In this document: one piece after another, positions 31,730-45,200 of the stretch | Layout of the letters: every line of letters begins with the position of its first letter | Position numbering within the stretch: position 1 is the first letter of the stretch | Source of the DNA: Salminus brasiliensis | Taxonomy: Eukaryota; Chordata; Actinopteri; Characiformes; Bryconidae | DNA: 64,000 bases | Direction: 5' to 3' | NCBI RefSeq assembly: GCF_030463535.1 | Contig: NC_132878.1 | Span: 26,605,761 to 26,669,760, forward strand | Notes under the pieces: model-generated | The model's input: only the letters and a program-made list of their open reading frames with translations | Told to the model about the DNA's origin: nothing | Databases searched by the model: none | Translations under genes and position numbers: made by a program

Positions 31730-33585
31730 ATGCCGAACATGGAGCGTATCCTTTCGTGTGAAGGTGTCTGGAGGAGAGTTCGGACTGTGGGTAGGCCTCA
31801 AGAGTTAGCTGAGGCTGTTACTCCGCTCTGCTGCTACTAAACTGGGTTTGCGGTTGGCGGTTGTTTGTTTTTATAGACGGGATTTCTGATCTTGAGGTAG
31901 GTTAGTGTGGTTTGTGATATTTAGAGATGATCTTAAATTGGATTATTATTATTATTAATAATAATAATAATAATGTTTTTAAAATAAAATAATTTTGAGA
32001 CGAAGTTCAGCTCTTCTGGCTTCTTATTCCTGTTTTCCCAGTCCACCTTAAATCGTGAAAACCTACGGGCGCAGGAGTGGACCGTACGGGGTCTACAGGA
32101 GCGAGTAGTTGCTTCCATTTAAGGTGGAACGGAAAGTTCAGTCGAGGGGCCAGTTCAGTCAGTCTGATTTGGGGACGATACCGTAAAACGCACAGCTATC
32201 ATATTTCTTGAAAGATTGAATTTACTTCGGCGTCAGAGTAATTTTGTACAGTGAGGTATAATAATATCCGTTTTCTGCTGTTTCTGTTTCTCTCTGTATG
32301 AAAAAAAGCAAAGTTTCCCTTTTTAACAGCACTGGTTCGTGTGACGTGCTGCTAGTCTGTAGGTCCACACCTGCGTTACAGGTTAGATGAGTTCCACTGA
32401 GGCAGACTGGTGGTGGCGAGCCTCATGTGTTAGTCCTGTTATATTTAGACTATAATTGAAATATAATTTAGTTTGGACTTTTGTACTTTAAAATGACAGT
32501 ACTTCTGTTTCAGACTCTTGCTCATACTCATACTACAGCAGTCTGCTTTCTCCTCAGTTCCATTTCAGTCATTATTTAACACCCCCTCTGGGTTTAGTTT
32601 CGCTCTGCTGTAGCTCACACCCTGGTTTAGAGCTGCACTGTTTTATTTTACACCAGAAAGAGAAGAAGAGAGTCTAGCACATGTCCCTTCCTGTGCTGAG
32701 AGATGCTAAACAGCTCCACTGCAGTTCAGTATTGGAGCTCTGGAGGACTCCTATTTCATTCAAGTGACAAAAACCTTTCTTCTCCGCACAGTTTTTTTTG
32801 TTCATGTACTGGGAGCTCGTGTTACGTTTCTGATTCTCTGTTACTTATAAACACACACCCTGGAGCAACATGTCCTATTTTTTTAAATGCCATAAATAAT
32901 GACGTCAGGCACATTTCAGCTGCACTTCCTTGTAACTCCTTAACCTCTGACCCCAGAGAATTTGTTTAACCTGAAGTTCGCAGCCAAAGAGCTGCAGCGA
33001 AGCTCCAAAAAATGTGACAAAGAAGAGAAGGTGGAGAAGGCCAAAGTGAAAAAGGTGAGTCGGTCTGTCCGCAGATGCAACGATACAGATGTGTAGAACA
33101 CTAGATGGATGTCTGGACTGCAGATTACTCCCAGACATTACTAAAACATTTTTATTTTAGTTGAGATCAGCCTTTTGAACCTCATGTATCGTCTTTGCTG
33201 TTATGTTTGCCATGATCGCTGATTAGTGACTGACTTCTAGATTCCTTACATGTTGGTATGTGTTTGTGAAGAGGTTCGACCTGGACTGATTTCCACTACA
33301 TTGTCATTATGTGAAAACATAATTTTAGTGTTATATATGTATAGAAATAAATGGTATAATAAACGCTGTTTCTGCTTTTACTTTCTTAAACAGGGATCTG
33401 TGTCTTTAAATTGTTTTTACTTTTGTATTTGGTGCTTTATAACAAAGTTATTGTTTTACTATTATTTTATTTATTTTCAATGTAGCTGTACATGTGCCTA
33501 CTTGTGTAACATGATTCATTAAGTAACTCACCCCCCTGGTTAACAGTGTCAGTCAAATGCTATACTTTTTATCATAATAATAATA

Positions 33586-33618
<33 letters not shown>

Positions 33619-34395
33619 GTGTCTTGGTTGTCTAGGCGATTCAGAAGGGTAATATGGAGGTGGCCCGCATCCATGCTGAAAACGCTATCAGACAGAAGAA
33701 CCAATCTGTGAACTTTCTCAGGATGAGCGCCAGAGTCGACGCCGTGGCAGCCAGAGTTCAGACAGCTGTCACTATGAACAAGGTTAGCACTTACATTATT
33801 ACTCTCACATACTATATACAAAGCAATGTCTACTGAAAAGTTATAAATAAATACTTAAATTCAAAAGAATTCATTATTAATGTTATTAATTAAATAAAAA
33901 CACACACTATGAACAAATCAGATTGTTGGAACTGCTGGTATACTGAATATGCTGCACAAGCATGGAGGAAAGCAAGTTCATTTTTTACCTTTCCTCTGCA
34001 GGTCACCAAGTCCATGGCAGGTGTGGTGAAGGGAATGGACGCAACACTTAAGAGCATGAACTTGGAGAAGGTGTGTGGAATGGAGAAAATGCTCATTGCT
34101 CACTTAAAACACTTTTGAGGTCATATGACCTCGTATGTTCTCATTGGTCAGATCTCAGTCGCATGCTTTCTGTGTTCACACTGGTTGATTCGATAGCTGG
34201 ACACAGTGTAATTGTTCTGTTTTATAATTTCTCAGATATCGGCCCTGATGGACAAATTTGAGCGCCAGTTTGAAACTCTGGATGTTCAGACACAACAGAT
34301 GGAGGACACCATGAGCAGTACAACAACACTTACAACCCCACAGGTAACACAGCTATAAACTATGATCATGTCTGTTTACAATATTGCAGGTATCT

Positions 34396-34447
<52 letters not shown>

Positions 34448-35335
34448 AATTGGTGTACTGAGAGAGATTTTCTGTTTCAGAACCAAGTGGATGGACTTAT
34501 GCAGGAGATGGCAGATGAAGCTGGGTAAGAAAGTAAACCCTGTCCCTTTCTCCTCAAACAAGTGATTATTTGCACTGGCAGTTGGACCTAAAAGTTTTAC
34601 CATGCTATGTTCAGGGCAGTTATTGGACATAAAGGCTTGAACATGCTTTCTTCAGATTGTTACCGACACTTAGATGCTCCAACACAATAAATTTACTCAA
34701 GCTGTTGGACATATAGGCTTTTTACATACTATGTTCCGGCAAGCTATAGGACCTAAACACTCTGACACTATGCCCGATCATGCTGTAGAACCGAAAAGGT
34801 CTTATTATGTTCATGCATGAAATAAAACCTTTGGTATTTTCAGTGTGTTGGACCTAAGTGCTCTAACACCATGCTCAAGGTAGCTGCTAAACCTAAAGGT
34901 CTATGTTTAGACAAGCTATTGGACCTAAGTATTCTAACACTACGCTTAAGCTAGCTGTTGAACTAAGCTGACAAACCTGAAGGCTCTCATTTGGACAAGC
35001 GGCAGCTTAGATTAGTTCTACGAGTTGTTTAGCAAAATGCCAAGTAAACCCTGTGTGTGTTGCCCGCACGCAGGCTGGATCTTAACATGGAGCTTCCTCA
35101 GGGACAGACTGGGACAGTGGCCAGCAGTGTGGCGTCCACAGAACAGGTACAAGAACACACAAACATACACTTGAGCAAGTAACTTCAATGCATATGAATG
35201 CATAATGCTACACATTTCTCACACAATAATACCCTGTACCCTGTTGAGTTAAATCTTTATCTGTCTCTCTCTCTCTCCCCCTTTTTATAGGATGAGCTTT
35301 CTCAGAGGCTGGCCAAACTCAGAGACCAGATTTGA
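31730..35335 (+). CDS. chmp1b: Charged multivesicular body protein 1b (8 exons, ESCRT-III)
   Basis: ESCRT-III subunit acting on endosomal, midbody and nuclear-envelope membranes; it recruits MIT-domain proteins such as spastin and VPS4. Coding exons are 31730-31745, 32957-33054, 33636-33782, 34002-34070, 34236-34343, 34481-34524, 35074-35146 and 35291-35335. They join to 199 codons, exactly the family length. The protein begins MPNMEQNLFNLKF and contains [35 protein letters not shown] and [14 protein letters not shown]. It ends [14 protein letters not shown], the C-terminal MIT-interacting motif (LxxRLxxLR). The acidic C-terminal half ([16 protein letters not shown]) fits CHMP1B rather than CHMP1A. 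The exon 1 donor (GAGC|GTATCC) is weak but gives the expected length. In placental mammals CHMP1B is intronless. Confidence 0.96.
31746..32956. other. chmp1b intron 1
   Basis: A 1.2 kb intron, CpG-rich at first. It contains ATT/AAT runs (31944-31974) and the palindromic element at 32038. No exon or RNA gene was seen. Confidence 0.6.
32038..32132. mobile_element. Short palindromic MITE-like element, copy A
   Basis: Inverted ends CCACCTTAAAT (32043-32053) and ATTTAAGGTGG (32117-32127) enclose about 63 bp. A second copy with the same ends and a similar span lies at 52706-52790 in the first intron of atrx. Confidence 0.55.
33575..33619. repeat. (ATT)n microsatellite in chmp1b intron 2
   Basis: ATA/ATT trinucleotide run ending about 16 bases before the exon 3 acceptor. 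Confidence 0.9.
34399..34442. repeat. (AC)22 microsatellite in chmp1b intron 5
   Basis: Pure AC run about 38 bases upstream of the exon 6 acceptor. Confidence 0.95.
34570..35010. repeat. Degenerate tandem repeat in chmp1b intron 6
   Basis: Imperfect repeats of roughly 45-65 bases, recognised by recurring phrases such as TTGGACCTAA, CTCTAACACTATG and CAAGCTATTGG. Copies are heavily diverged and there is no coding potential. Confidence 0.6.
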
Positions 35336-36106
<771 letters not shown>

Positions 36107-36419
36107 ACGGATCAGCCATAACATTAAAACTAACACCCTAATACTGTCTTGTGCCACCAAAACAGCTGCGGTGTTTACTCCATAAGACCTCTGAAGGCGT
36201 CCTGTGGTGTCTGGCGCCAAGACCTTAAACAGCAGATCCTTTAAATCTTGTAAGTTGTGAGGTGGGGTCACTCTTAGATCACATAAGTAAGCCTTGGGAG
36301 CCCATGACCCTGTCACCTAATATGTATGTCCCACCTCTTAACAGGCTCTATTGTAACGTGATAATCAATGTTATTTACTTCACCTGTTAGTAGTTTTTAT
36401 TGTTATGGGTGATCAGTGG
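36107..36419. mobile_element. Internally deleted Tc1/mariner-type element
   Basis: The left end is GATCAGCCATAACATTAA; the reverse complement of the right end is GATCACCCATAACAATAA. The interior retains scraps of a known fish transposon (CCAAAACAGC, GTCTGGCGCCAAGA, CAGCAGATCCTTTAA, GAGCCCATGACCCTGTC) with the bulk of the transposase deleted. It is a non-mobile remnant of about 310 bp. Confidence 0.75.
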
Positions 36420-37500
36420 GTAAGTCAGTGTTAAAAAGGAATATCTATCTCCAAAATGGTAACACTGCAAAAAGTGAAAAGGTGTAACCAACAGTTTACT
36501 GGGGTCCATTTGCCTAGTGCTATTGTTAGCTGTTTATAGCAATGTTAGCATTTTTAGTTGATATTCCCTTTAGTTCAGCACTAGAAGTAAAAAAAATAAA
36601 TAAATAAGTGGAACAAAATGAGGTTATTAGCTAATAAGAACCAATTATAACATGTATAATAACAGGCCTTAGATAAAGTGCTACCAGGATTTATTTTCTG
36701 TCCTGTGTGAGAATGTATTTCTCTCTCTCTCGCTGAATTTTAGCTTCAGTATATGCAATTATTGGGGTTAATAATGTTCTTCAAGGATGCATCAGAATTC
36801 TCTTCCTCCGACCTTCTATTAGTCTGCTTTTCATGGGTTACCTGTAACACACAAATATCTGAGCGTTCATGAAGAAAGATGGTAATGTATGGAAGCTTTA
36901 AGGCATAATCTCATATTTATTTCCGACTCTATTAGATTAGATGATCCATGGCTGAAGTTCATGTTGTACTGTCCTGATGTTTTGGTTTCAGACTTTGGGG
37001 GAAAGTACTGTCTACTGACAAAGAGAAAGAATTCAAATAAATATTTTATAACATTTACTACCTACTTATGTGGGCAGTGTTTTGTCCTCATTTCGCTGCA
37101 GGATGACAGAGCGAGTAGAGCAGAGGTTTGTGATTGGTCCACTGGGTTCTGATTTGGCAGAGCGTAAGATTGTGATTGTTCCATAAGGTTCCAAATCAGC
37201 AGAGCGAATCGCTTTGATTGGTCCGTTGAGTTTGTTCGTTGTCACACCCTGAAAAAAGAGGGGTTTTCCCCACTGAAACTATCTGTCAGACCATATGTGG
37301 GATGTGGGGTGTGTGCATGCATGCGGTAATTTCCTGGGATGTAATCTAACAGAAAAGTGACAGAACATCATAGAACAAACTGTCAAATCCACAAAGGTAA
37401 AAATAAATAAATAAATCAATAAATAAGAGAAAATCCAATACACATTCCTTACGTTCCTCCCAGTTTCGAAGTACAAGTATTAAATATTAATTCCGCACTT
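36420..37500. other. Intergenic, short CCAAT-containing repeat
   Basis: Mostly AT-rich and without genes. At about 37110-37240 three units of roughly 45-50 bases repeat the phrases CAGAGCG and GATTGGTCC (or GATTGTTCC), each unit carrying a CCAAT-box-like core. Confidence 0.5.
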
Positions 37501-37504
37501 TAAA

Positions 37505-38430
37505 AGCAAAAACGGTGAGCATAGATGTAGCATGTGATCCTAAAGTATAAACAGTGAACATTCATACAGCACCAACTCTGTGAACGCCAACTCTTTATTC
37601 AGTCTTAAGGTGAAAATAGTAAATGCTTGTTAAGCATCTGATCTCAAAGTGGTGAATATTATAATAAATTATAAATGGATATTAAGAAAAATCCACTTTG
37701 TGTCTGATAAAGTATAAACAGAAAGATCTTAAAAGTATAAACCGTGGCGTTCGTTTTAAATTAAATGGTGAACATAGACTATAATTCATGAATATCTATA
37801 ATGAGTGAACTCTGCATCTGACCTCAACTTAAATGGTGATGATTTATCCTGAATATAATCTTAGACTATAATGGGTGAACATCTGTTTTGCACCTGATCT
37901 CAAACTAAACGTTGGAACATATACTCAGCATCTGATCTTAAATAGTGATCATATATTCTGCATCTTATCTCAGACTATAATAATGACATCTGCATCTAAT
38001 CTCAGATGTAAAGGTCCATTCTGTCTGATCTCAAAAGATAAACAGTGAAGGTCTAACTCATCTCAAAGCATAAATGGTAACATCCACTCTGCACCTACTT
38101 TCACAGTCTAAACGGTGAACATCTACTGTGCTTCTGAACTCACAGTATAAATGAACATCCACCTGATGTCAAAGTATAAATGGTAAAGGTCCACTCTGCA
38201 TTTGATTTCAAGGTATACACAATAAACCTACACACTGCATCTGATATCAAAGTAACAGTAAAGGGTTTGCATCTGGTCTCAAAGTATAAACATGAAAAGT
38301 TTACATCTGAGGTCAAAGTATAAGCAGTGAAGGTCCAATCAGCATTTTATCAAGTAGAATTGTTCTATTCTGCATCTGAGTAGTATAAATGGTAAAGATT
38401 AACTCTACATAAATTATAAACAGTAAGTAA
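37505..38430. repeat. Ancient degenerate tandem repeat
   Basis: About 900 bp of eroded repeats recognised by recurring phrases AGTATAAA(C/T)GGTGAACAT, CACTCTGCATCTGAT and CTCAAAGTATAAA. Unit length is roughly 40-55 bases, with insertions and deletions. No coding frame. Confidence 0.65.
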
Positions 38431-39141
38431 ACAATCTGGACATCAGTATTATGCCATAATGCTATTGTTTTGGAACTGTGATAGAAAAGTTGCTCTAGTG
38501 GTGGTTAACTAAAAATAACTATTAAATAACTTTTTTTTTTTTTATCAAATTCCAAACCTGGGGATAAAGGCTTTTTATAAAGTTTCTAATGCTACTAAGT
38601 ATATTGTCTGTATACAAGGCTACAAAATTCCTTTATTTTACCATGAATTATAATGTTATTTACAAGTATCGGTTAATTTGTAATAATGCAATAATTATAT
38701 TGTAATTTTTTATTGTATTACAAAACTTTTATTGTAGTGTCTAATTAATAACTATCATAACACAATGCTACTAATACTAAGCGTAATAACAACAATTGTA
38801 CAAGCTGTAGTTAACTGTAAGAGTATAATTTTGAGTGGTAACGTTTATTACATTTTTATATTTTTCTAAAATGCTTGAATATTTTAAGTGTGCCAACCAA
38901 AAAGAACAGGACAAATTTATTAGCAATTTATCAAATTATATTTTTAATTTAATTTAAGCAGTATAATATATAAATATATATAATATTATATCATTTTATA
39001 CTGCTATGCTGTTAAGCTAATTTTATGTTTTTCCAAAACTGAAATTTGGTTTGTTTTTGTTTGATTGAAGTATCTAACAAAACAATGCTAATAATGTTAA
39101 ATAGACATATAGACATAAATCTCTTAGTCTTGTCTCCTCCC

Positions 39142-39183
<42 letters not shown>

Positions 39184-40084
39184 TCTCTCTTCTCTCTCTC
39201 TCTCCTTCAATCTTACTTGACTTTCCTTCCTTCCAGACCGTTCTTTGGGACAGTAATGTTGACACACTCCTGAACAGTTTGAGTGTGTGCTGTTCAGTAA
39301 TGGTGGGGAGAATGGGAGAATAGGGAATGTGTATCACAGTGATGAGCAGAATGTGTTTTCATCAGCGTTACACTGCACCCCCTTTATCCTGAACTACAGG
39401 GACTAACCACAGGTAAGTACGCACATCTCTAGAACACAATTTTGCAATTTTTGTGTCTGATAAAGAAGTAGTTATTTAAACTCTTAAGATATTAAATATT
39501 GATATAATATAGTAATATATGTTGTGTATTGTGTAACTATTCGGTGGTTATCTAGCAACATCATATTTTACACATTTCAGATGACATTTCTTGTGTGTGT
39601 TCACCCTTTGTGTTAATTAAAAATCACTATTCTGTAATATAGTGAAGTCAGTTAAAGTAAATATAAACTACATCTATAATCTATATCTATTCTTCTATTG
39701 CTAGACCTACAACTGTTCTGGTTTCGTCACTGCGAGCACTGTTTTTAGTGTGTTTTGGTTGAAGCTGATTAAAATATGCTAATAACTGCTGAAGGGCTTA
39801 TGTGTGTTTCAAAACAGCAGAGACTGTGTTGTCGTCAGCACTGGGTGTTTGAGAGAGATGGTTGTCAGCAGTGACGGCTTCTCTTGAGACTGCATCACTC
39901 TGTGTGTGTGTGTCTTCTGGGATGTGTCTCTGTGCAGTGTGTGCCGTCTGGAGTTCCCCTAATAATGAGCCAATTAGGAAAACATTGTTCAACACTGGTC
40001 TAAACACTGCATTACCCATCCATCTAAGCAGTCCCGAGTGCTAATTTAGCCTAACGTAAGCTTCTCAGCTCCACTGTTAAAAGT
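38431..40084. other. Intergenic or cnga2 upstream region
   Basis: AT-rich sequence with a CT microsatellite (39141-39202). A possible non-coding exon ends at 39412, where CCACAG|GTAAGTAC is a near-ideal donor. It could be a 5' UTR exon of cnga2, whose first coding exon has an acceptor just before its ATG. No other feature was seen. Confidence 0.4.
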
Positions 40085-40305
40085 TTAGAGAAGGAGGGAC
40101 TGGAAGGTCGCTGGTTCAATCCCCTAGACCGGCAGGACTGGGGTACAGTGCCTTTACCTCCCTCAGCATACGCAGCTGAAGTGTCTTGGAGCAAGGCACC
40201 TAACCCCCAAATGCTCCCCTGAGGTGACTGCCCACCGCTCCAGGTGTGTGTGTGCTCAATGCCTGTATTCACTAGCATGAGTGTGTTAAATGTGCAGACT
40301 GAATT
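40085..40305 (+). mobile_element. 5'-truncated tRNA-derived SINE
   Basis: A box B (GGTTCAATCCC at 40113-40123), then CTTGGAGCAAGGCACCTAAC and CTGCCCACCGCTCCAGG, match the body of teleost tRNA-SINEs and the copy at 12925. Box A is not recognisable. Confidence 0.75.
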
Positions 40306-40879
40306 CAGCAGCACTGCTGTGAACATAGGCCCATAAATGTCTCTCAACCCATCTCTCAAAACACATCCAGATCTTTGGCAGAGACAAACTGATGTGGTTT
40401 ATCTGCAGCGGTGGAGTAACCAGAAGCACTTTAGCACCCGCACTGTATGTGGTATCACTCCACCCGTGTCAACCTTCTTTTCGTAGCTTCATCGTAGCTT
40501 AATCTACATCTCAAAACCTGAAGAAGACTAGACTGAACTGGAGAGACTCTAAAACTAAAGAAGGGAATAATTATGCCCAAATATCAGCATGAGCCACCCA
40601 GCCTCCACTCACTCTCAGTTTCTTTCCCTTTCCTGTTTCACTTTTTCACACTTCTTTTCTCATTCTCTCTCTTTCCCTCCTTCTCCCGCTCAGTAAAATA
40701 AGGCTATCGCTATAGCGACTGCAGTCCCAGGTGACAACTGTTGTTGTATTGTACTCGGAACTCACTCCAGGCCACAAAGTGCGAAGTGTGTGTGTGTGTG
40801 TGTGTGAATGCACAGTGTTTTTCCCAACATCCCAGCCTTAGGCTAAATCAGTCCTATTCCGCCTCAGATCATCTAATTT

Positions 40880-41500
40880 ACATGTTTTACATGTCTTGGA
40901 GACATGTCACATTTTAAACTGCTTTACATCTCACTGAGCTTTACGGGTCTCTGAGTTTTTACGTGTTAGAACTTTACATCTCTGAGAGCTTTATATGTCT
41001 GAGTTATATGTGTCTCTGAGTTTGACATGTCTCTGAGATTAACGTGCCTCTGAGTGTTGGAACTTTACTTCTCTCAGAGCTTTACGTGGCTCTGAGTTTT
41101 ACATGGCTCTGAGTTCTACATGTCCTGGAGCTTTACATCTCTCTGAGCTTTATGTGACTCACAAGTTTATGTGTCGCTGAGTTTTATGTGTCTTGGAGCT
41201 TTACGTCTCTCTGAGCTTTACGTGTCTCTGTTTTACATTGCTTTAGATTTACGTGTCAGAGATTTCCATGTCTGAGCTTTAGGTTGTCTTGGAGCTTTAA
41301 ATCCATAAGACCTTTAAATATCTATTAGCTTTAAATCTTCAAGAGCTTTATGTTTCTTGGAGTTTTCCCTTTTCGAAGCTTTACATCTCTCCGAGCTTTA
41401 TGTTTCTTGGAGATTTACCTTTTTTTGAGGCTTTATGTTTCTTGGAGCTTTACCTTTTCGAAGCTTTACATCTCTCCAAGCTTTACATCTCTCACGAATC
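40880..41500. repeat. Degenerate approximately 20-bp tandem repeat
   Basis: About 30 imperfect units around TCTCTGAGCTTTACGTG, with variants (GTCTTGGAGCTTTACATC, CTCTGAGTTTTACATG). Non-coding, upstream of cnga2. Confidence 0.75.
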
Positions 41501-41973
41501 CTGAGAGTTTCTGAATTTTAACCTATTGAAATGAACAAAATCAGATCATGGCTACACATATTTCTCATGACAAGAGACACCATAAACTAATGTCTACATT
41601 TAAAAACAGTGCAATATGGTTAAAAACATGTAAAATATGCTGGTATTTTAGTAGAAACTAGAACTATATTTAATATTTATATTTATATTTATATTTAACT
41701 ATATTTAAGTGCCAACACACTTCATTTTAGAACATCTAGAAATGTGAGCTATAGACAGCCTAAACTCTTAAAAAAAAAAAAGGAACAAAAAACTTTTTTC
41801 AAGGTTTGAAAGGGTTGTAAGGGTGTAGCAGTATTTGGTCTATACTAAACCAAGTACTTGGACGAATAGTTCTATGGTCGCCTTATTGTCTTGTGTTTAG
41901 CAATGTCTAAGCTTGGAGGTATCTTTTGTATTAGTCTATTCTAACTAGCTGAGGTTTTCTTGGGTAAATAGCA

Positions 41974-42040
41974 AAGCACTTTGTAAGTCGCTCTGGATAA
42001 GAGCGTCTGCTAAATGCCGTAAATGTAAATGTAAATGTAA
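41974..42040 (+). mobile_element. SINE tail fragment
   Basis: TTGTAAGTCGCTCTGGATAA then GAGCGTCTGCTAAATGCCG and a GTAAAT repeat are the characteristic tail of teleost tRNA-SINEs (DANA-like). CTCTTAAAA at 41765 and GGTTCC near 42088 hint that it inserted into a MITE copy. Confidence 0.7.
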
Positions 42041-42250
42041 ACTCAGTTCACAGTACATGCTTAAATAGTTCTTTGCCTGGTTAAAGGTTCCTCGAAAACA
42101 AGGAAAGCCTCTTGTAAATTACTCTTTATGAGACCTTTAAAAATAGGTTTTATAAAGCACAAATGGCCATTATCAGTCAAATAACCAATTTTAAATCTAA
42201 TAACCACTAAGAGTGGAACATAACAAACCCTGTGTGTGTTTCTGTGCAGT

Positions 42251-45200
42251 ATGACGGGACAGGCTGCAGTAGAGCGGTCTCTCTCCTCTCACCGTCTCTC
42301 GGTCAGGAGCACACTGGAGGAGGAACTGGACAGGGCAGAGACTACAATAAGCAGGTCAGTGTGTGCATGTCTAAGTGTGTATCTTCTCTCTAATTCATGT
42401 GTTGTGTCTGTATCGCACAAAAAATGTTCATCTGTGGAATCAATTGAATTGTAGTCAATATATAATCTACATATAAAAAAAATAAATAAAATAAATAAAT
42501 AATAATAAAAAAATCTCTCTCTCTGTTTCTGTGTAGGACTCAGTCAGTGTGTGAGGGAGATGATGACACATCCTCGGAGCTTCAGCGAGTGGCTGCTATT
42601 GAGCCTCACGATGCAGTGTCCAGAAACTCCTTTAGGGGCAGAGGGGCACTGTCCAGGTAGAACACACACAAACACACTTTAGAGATACTGTAGCACGGTT
42701 AGTCACGCACTAGCTGTGAGAATCACACAATTAGCTCTAAACTCTAAAAGCTCTCACAACCCCTCATTCCCTTTCGAAACTACCTTCGTATGAATCTGAC
42801 TACTGATAAAGTTTCAGCATCACAAGTTTTAAAGAAACGTCTAAACAAGCCCTGATGCATTTCGGAAACAAGGTTTGTGGAGTGATGATGTTAAAATAGA
42901 AATTTATCACTGCATTGAGCAAAGATATGTTTGGAGAAAAGGGCGTAGGGAACTTTTTAACACCTGTAAAACTGAAAAAAGTATGGCTTTAAAAACAAGA
43001 TAATAAATACACTACCTCAAAAGGCGAACGCTGTAGGTTTTACCATGCTCTTTACAGTTCCACAACCTACACATCACTGAATCCACTCTGTGCATAGACC
43101 ACAAAAGAGTAGTGCAGCAATACAGCCCATGAGTTACACAGAACTAGAGGCCTTTTGTATTTAAGAATGGGTCCCCAAAGTCCCCAAACCAAAAATTAAA
43201 ATGCTCTTAACAAACTTTTGGTTTCTTGTTATTTTTTTGAAACTGTGCTGGAAATAAAAAAAGTAATTGTGCTTCAAATATTAAAGAGCTCATTTTTACC
43301 CACTGCAATAAGGCTCTACTATGTGTCTGCCTACAAGAGGGACAGTGCCAATCTCCTAAATGACATGATACAGCTTAATGTAAACAGTATATCAACATGT
43401 GCTGGGCTTTATCCCCTAACCTTCTACTGTTATCATACTTTCACTTCCATTCTGTACTGTATTCTGATATTATCGCTGCTACTCTCCTCATGCTATCAGT
43501 GCAATACCAACTGCTGCTCTCTTTCTTAATGTTATGCAAAATACTGTATTGCTACTGTAATGCTGTAATTTCTGATGGGATAAATAAAGATTAAAAATCT
43601 ATCTATCCCTCTACAAATCTCTATCAATTTTAATCTCTGTCTCAATGTCTATCTATCTATCTATTAAGCAAAGGCTGCAACAATAATCGCATTATTAATA
43701 GAGATTATATAGTTGAAAATGGTACCCAATTGTGGGCCTGTGGAAAGATGTTAATGTAGTTTCACTATGAAAAAAATATGGTAAAAATCCTTGTGCATGC
43801 AAGTGGTGTGATTCTCTCCTTATGTCCCACTCCTAATCAGGCTGGTAAACCTGGTGGTGACTCTGAGGGAATGGGCTCACAGGAGTCTAATGGAGGAGGA
43901 ACAGCGGCCCGATTCCTTCCTCGAGCGTTTCCGTGGCCCTGAGATTAGACCGGCAACCGGTCAAGCCGCAAATGACCAACAAGGAGCCAGCGGAACCAAC
44001 ACAAAGCCAACCATCAAGTATACAAATACACACATATTTACATTTTTAAGTTAAACTCCTGTTCCAGCCATTTTGGCCCACCTGTCTACACCACCATATA
44101 ACAGCAGTTTGGTCCTGTCCATTCAGACTACAGCAGTTTACATGGTATATGCAAATTGACTGGGATTTACTATAAGGTTTGACATTAAGTGAACGTGTGG
44201 ATGAGCATAACGTCGCTGTCGCGCAAAAATGACAGCCTCATGCAAACCTTCTTAACCTTCAATGGAAGTCAAAGTAATAGGATTTTATTGCAAGGTATCT
44301 CACAGCATGTCTATTGGTCAGTTTAGCCTCGCCCATTCAGCATATGGCAGTTCAGCCTTGCCCCTTCAGCTTATAGAAGTTTAGTCCCACATGTTCAGCC
44401 TACAGCTGTTTAGCCCTAATCAGTCATCCTGTTCTTCATTATCTGAAATATCTGGTATTTAACTGAATAAAGCTAATTTCTCTTCTCAACCCCCCCCCCC
44501 CCCCCAAAAAAAAACCAAAAAAAAAAAACCAAAATAGTACAAAAAGTACTGAGTAATGTACTGTATGTCTGTATGTTTATCATTTTCTCGTAGGGAAAAG
44601 TGGGAGGGATTTATCATATCTCAGTCTGATGATGTGTATTATTATTGGCTGTTCTTCATCGCTTTGGCAGTGCTCTACAACTGGGTCTTGCTGGTTGCAA
44701 GGTAACCATTACTTTATTGATAATTAGTCTTATCAAATGTAATTATTATATGGTATGATATCTTCTTGAAACCTTATTTAATAATTAAGAATACATGACT
44801 TTCCACTAGTGCTTATATTAAACTGTAACTACCTACACCCACCTACACACTGAAAAGGCAAGCTCCGCCCCTGTTTAGCGGTAAAAGTATCCCAGTAGTC
44901 AGAAAAAGAGATCAGTTGCTGATACACTAGTAACTTTCTTAAAACCCTATGTTGGTGGGTTGGATGCACATGGGTGATACTTACATACATACTTACATGC
45001 TTTTCAACAAAGCAGCACCAGACACATTTTTAAGATAGATAAAAATGTCAAATTACTTAGATCGTTAGATCACTTTAGACCACTTTTTAAAATGTTCTAC
45101 CCAATTTAGACATTTCCCATGTCCACCCACTACCTAATGCTCCCCCATCACACCATATGTGCTTGGAGAACAGTAACTGCCAGTTCTGTTATATTGGCTA

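Noticed and set aside
31730-31772. Longer chmp1b exon 1 using a later donor (GAAG|GTGTCT)
   Set aside because: It would add six residues before LFNLKF; the earlier donor gives exactly the family length of 199 residues.
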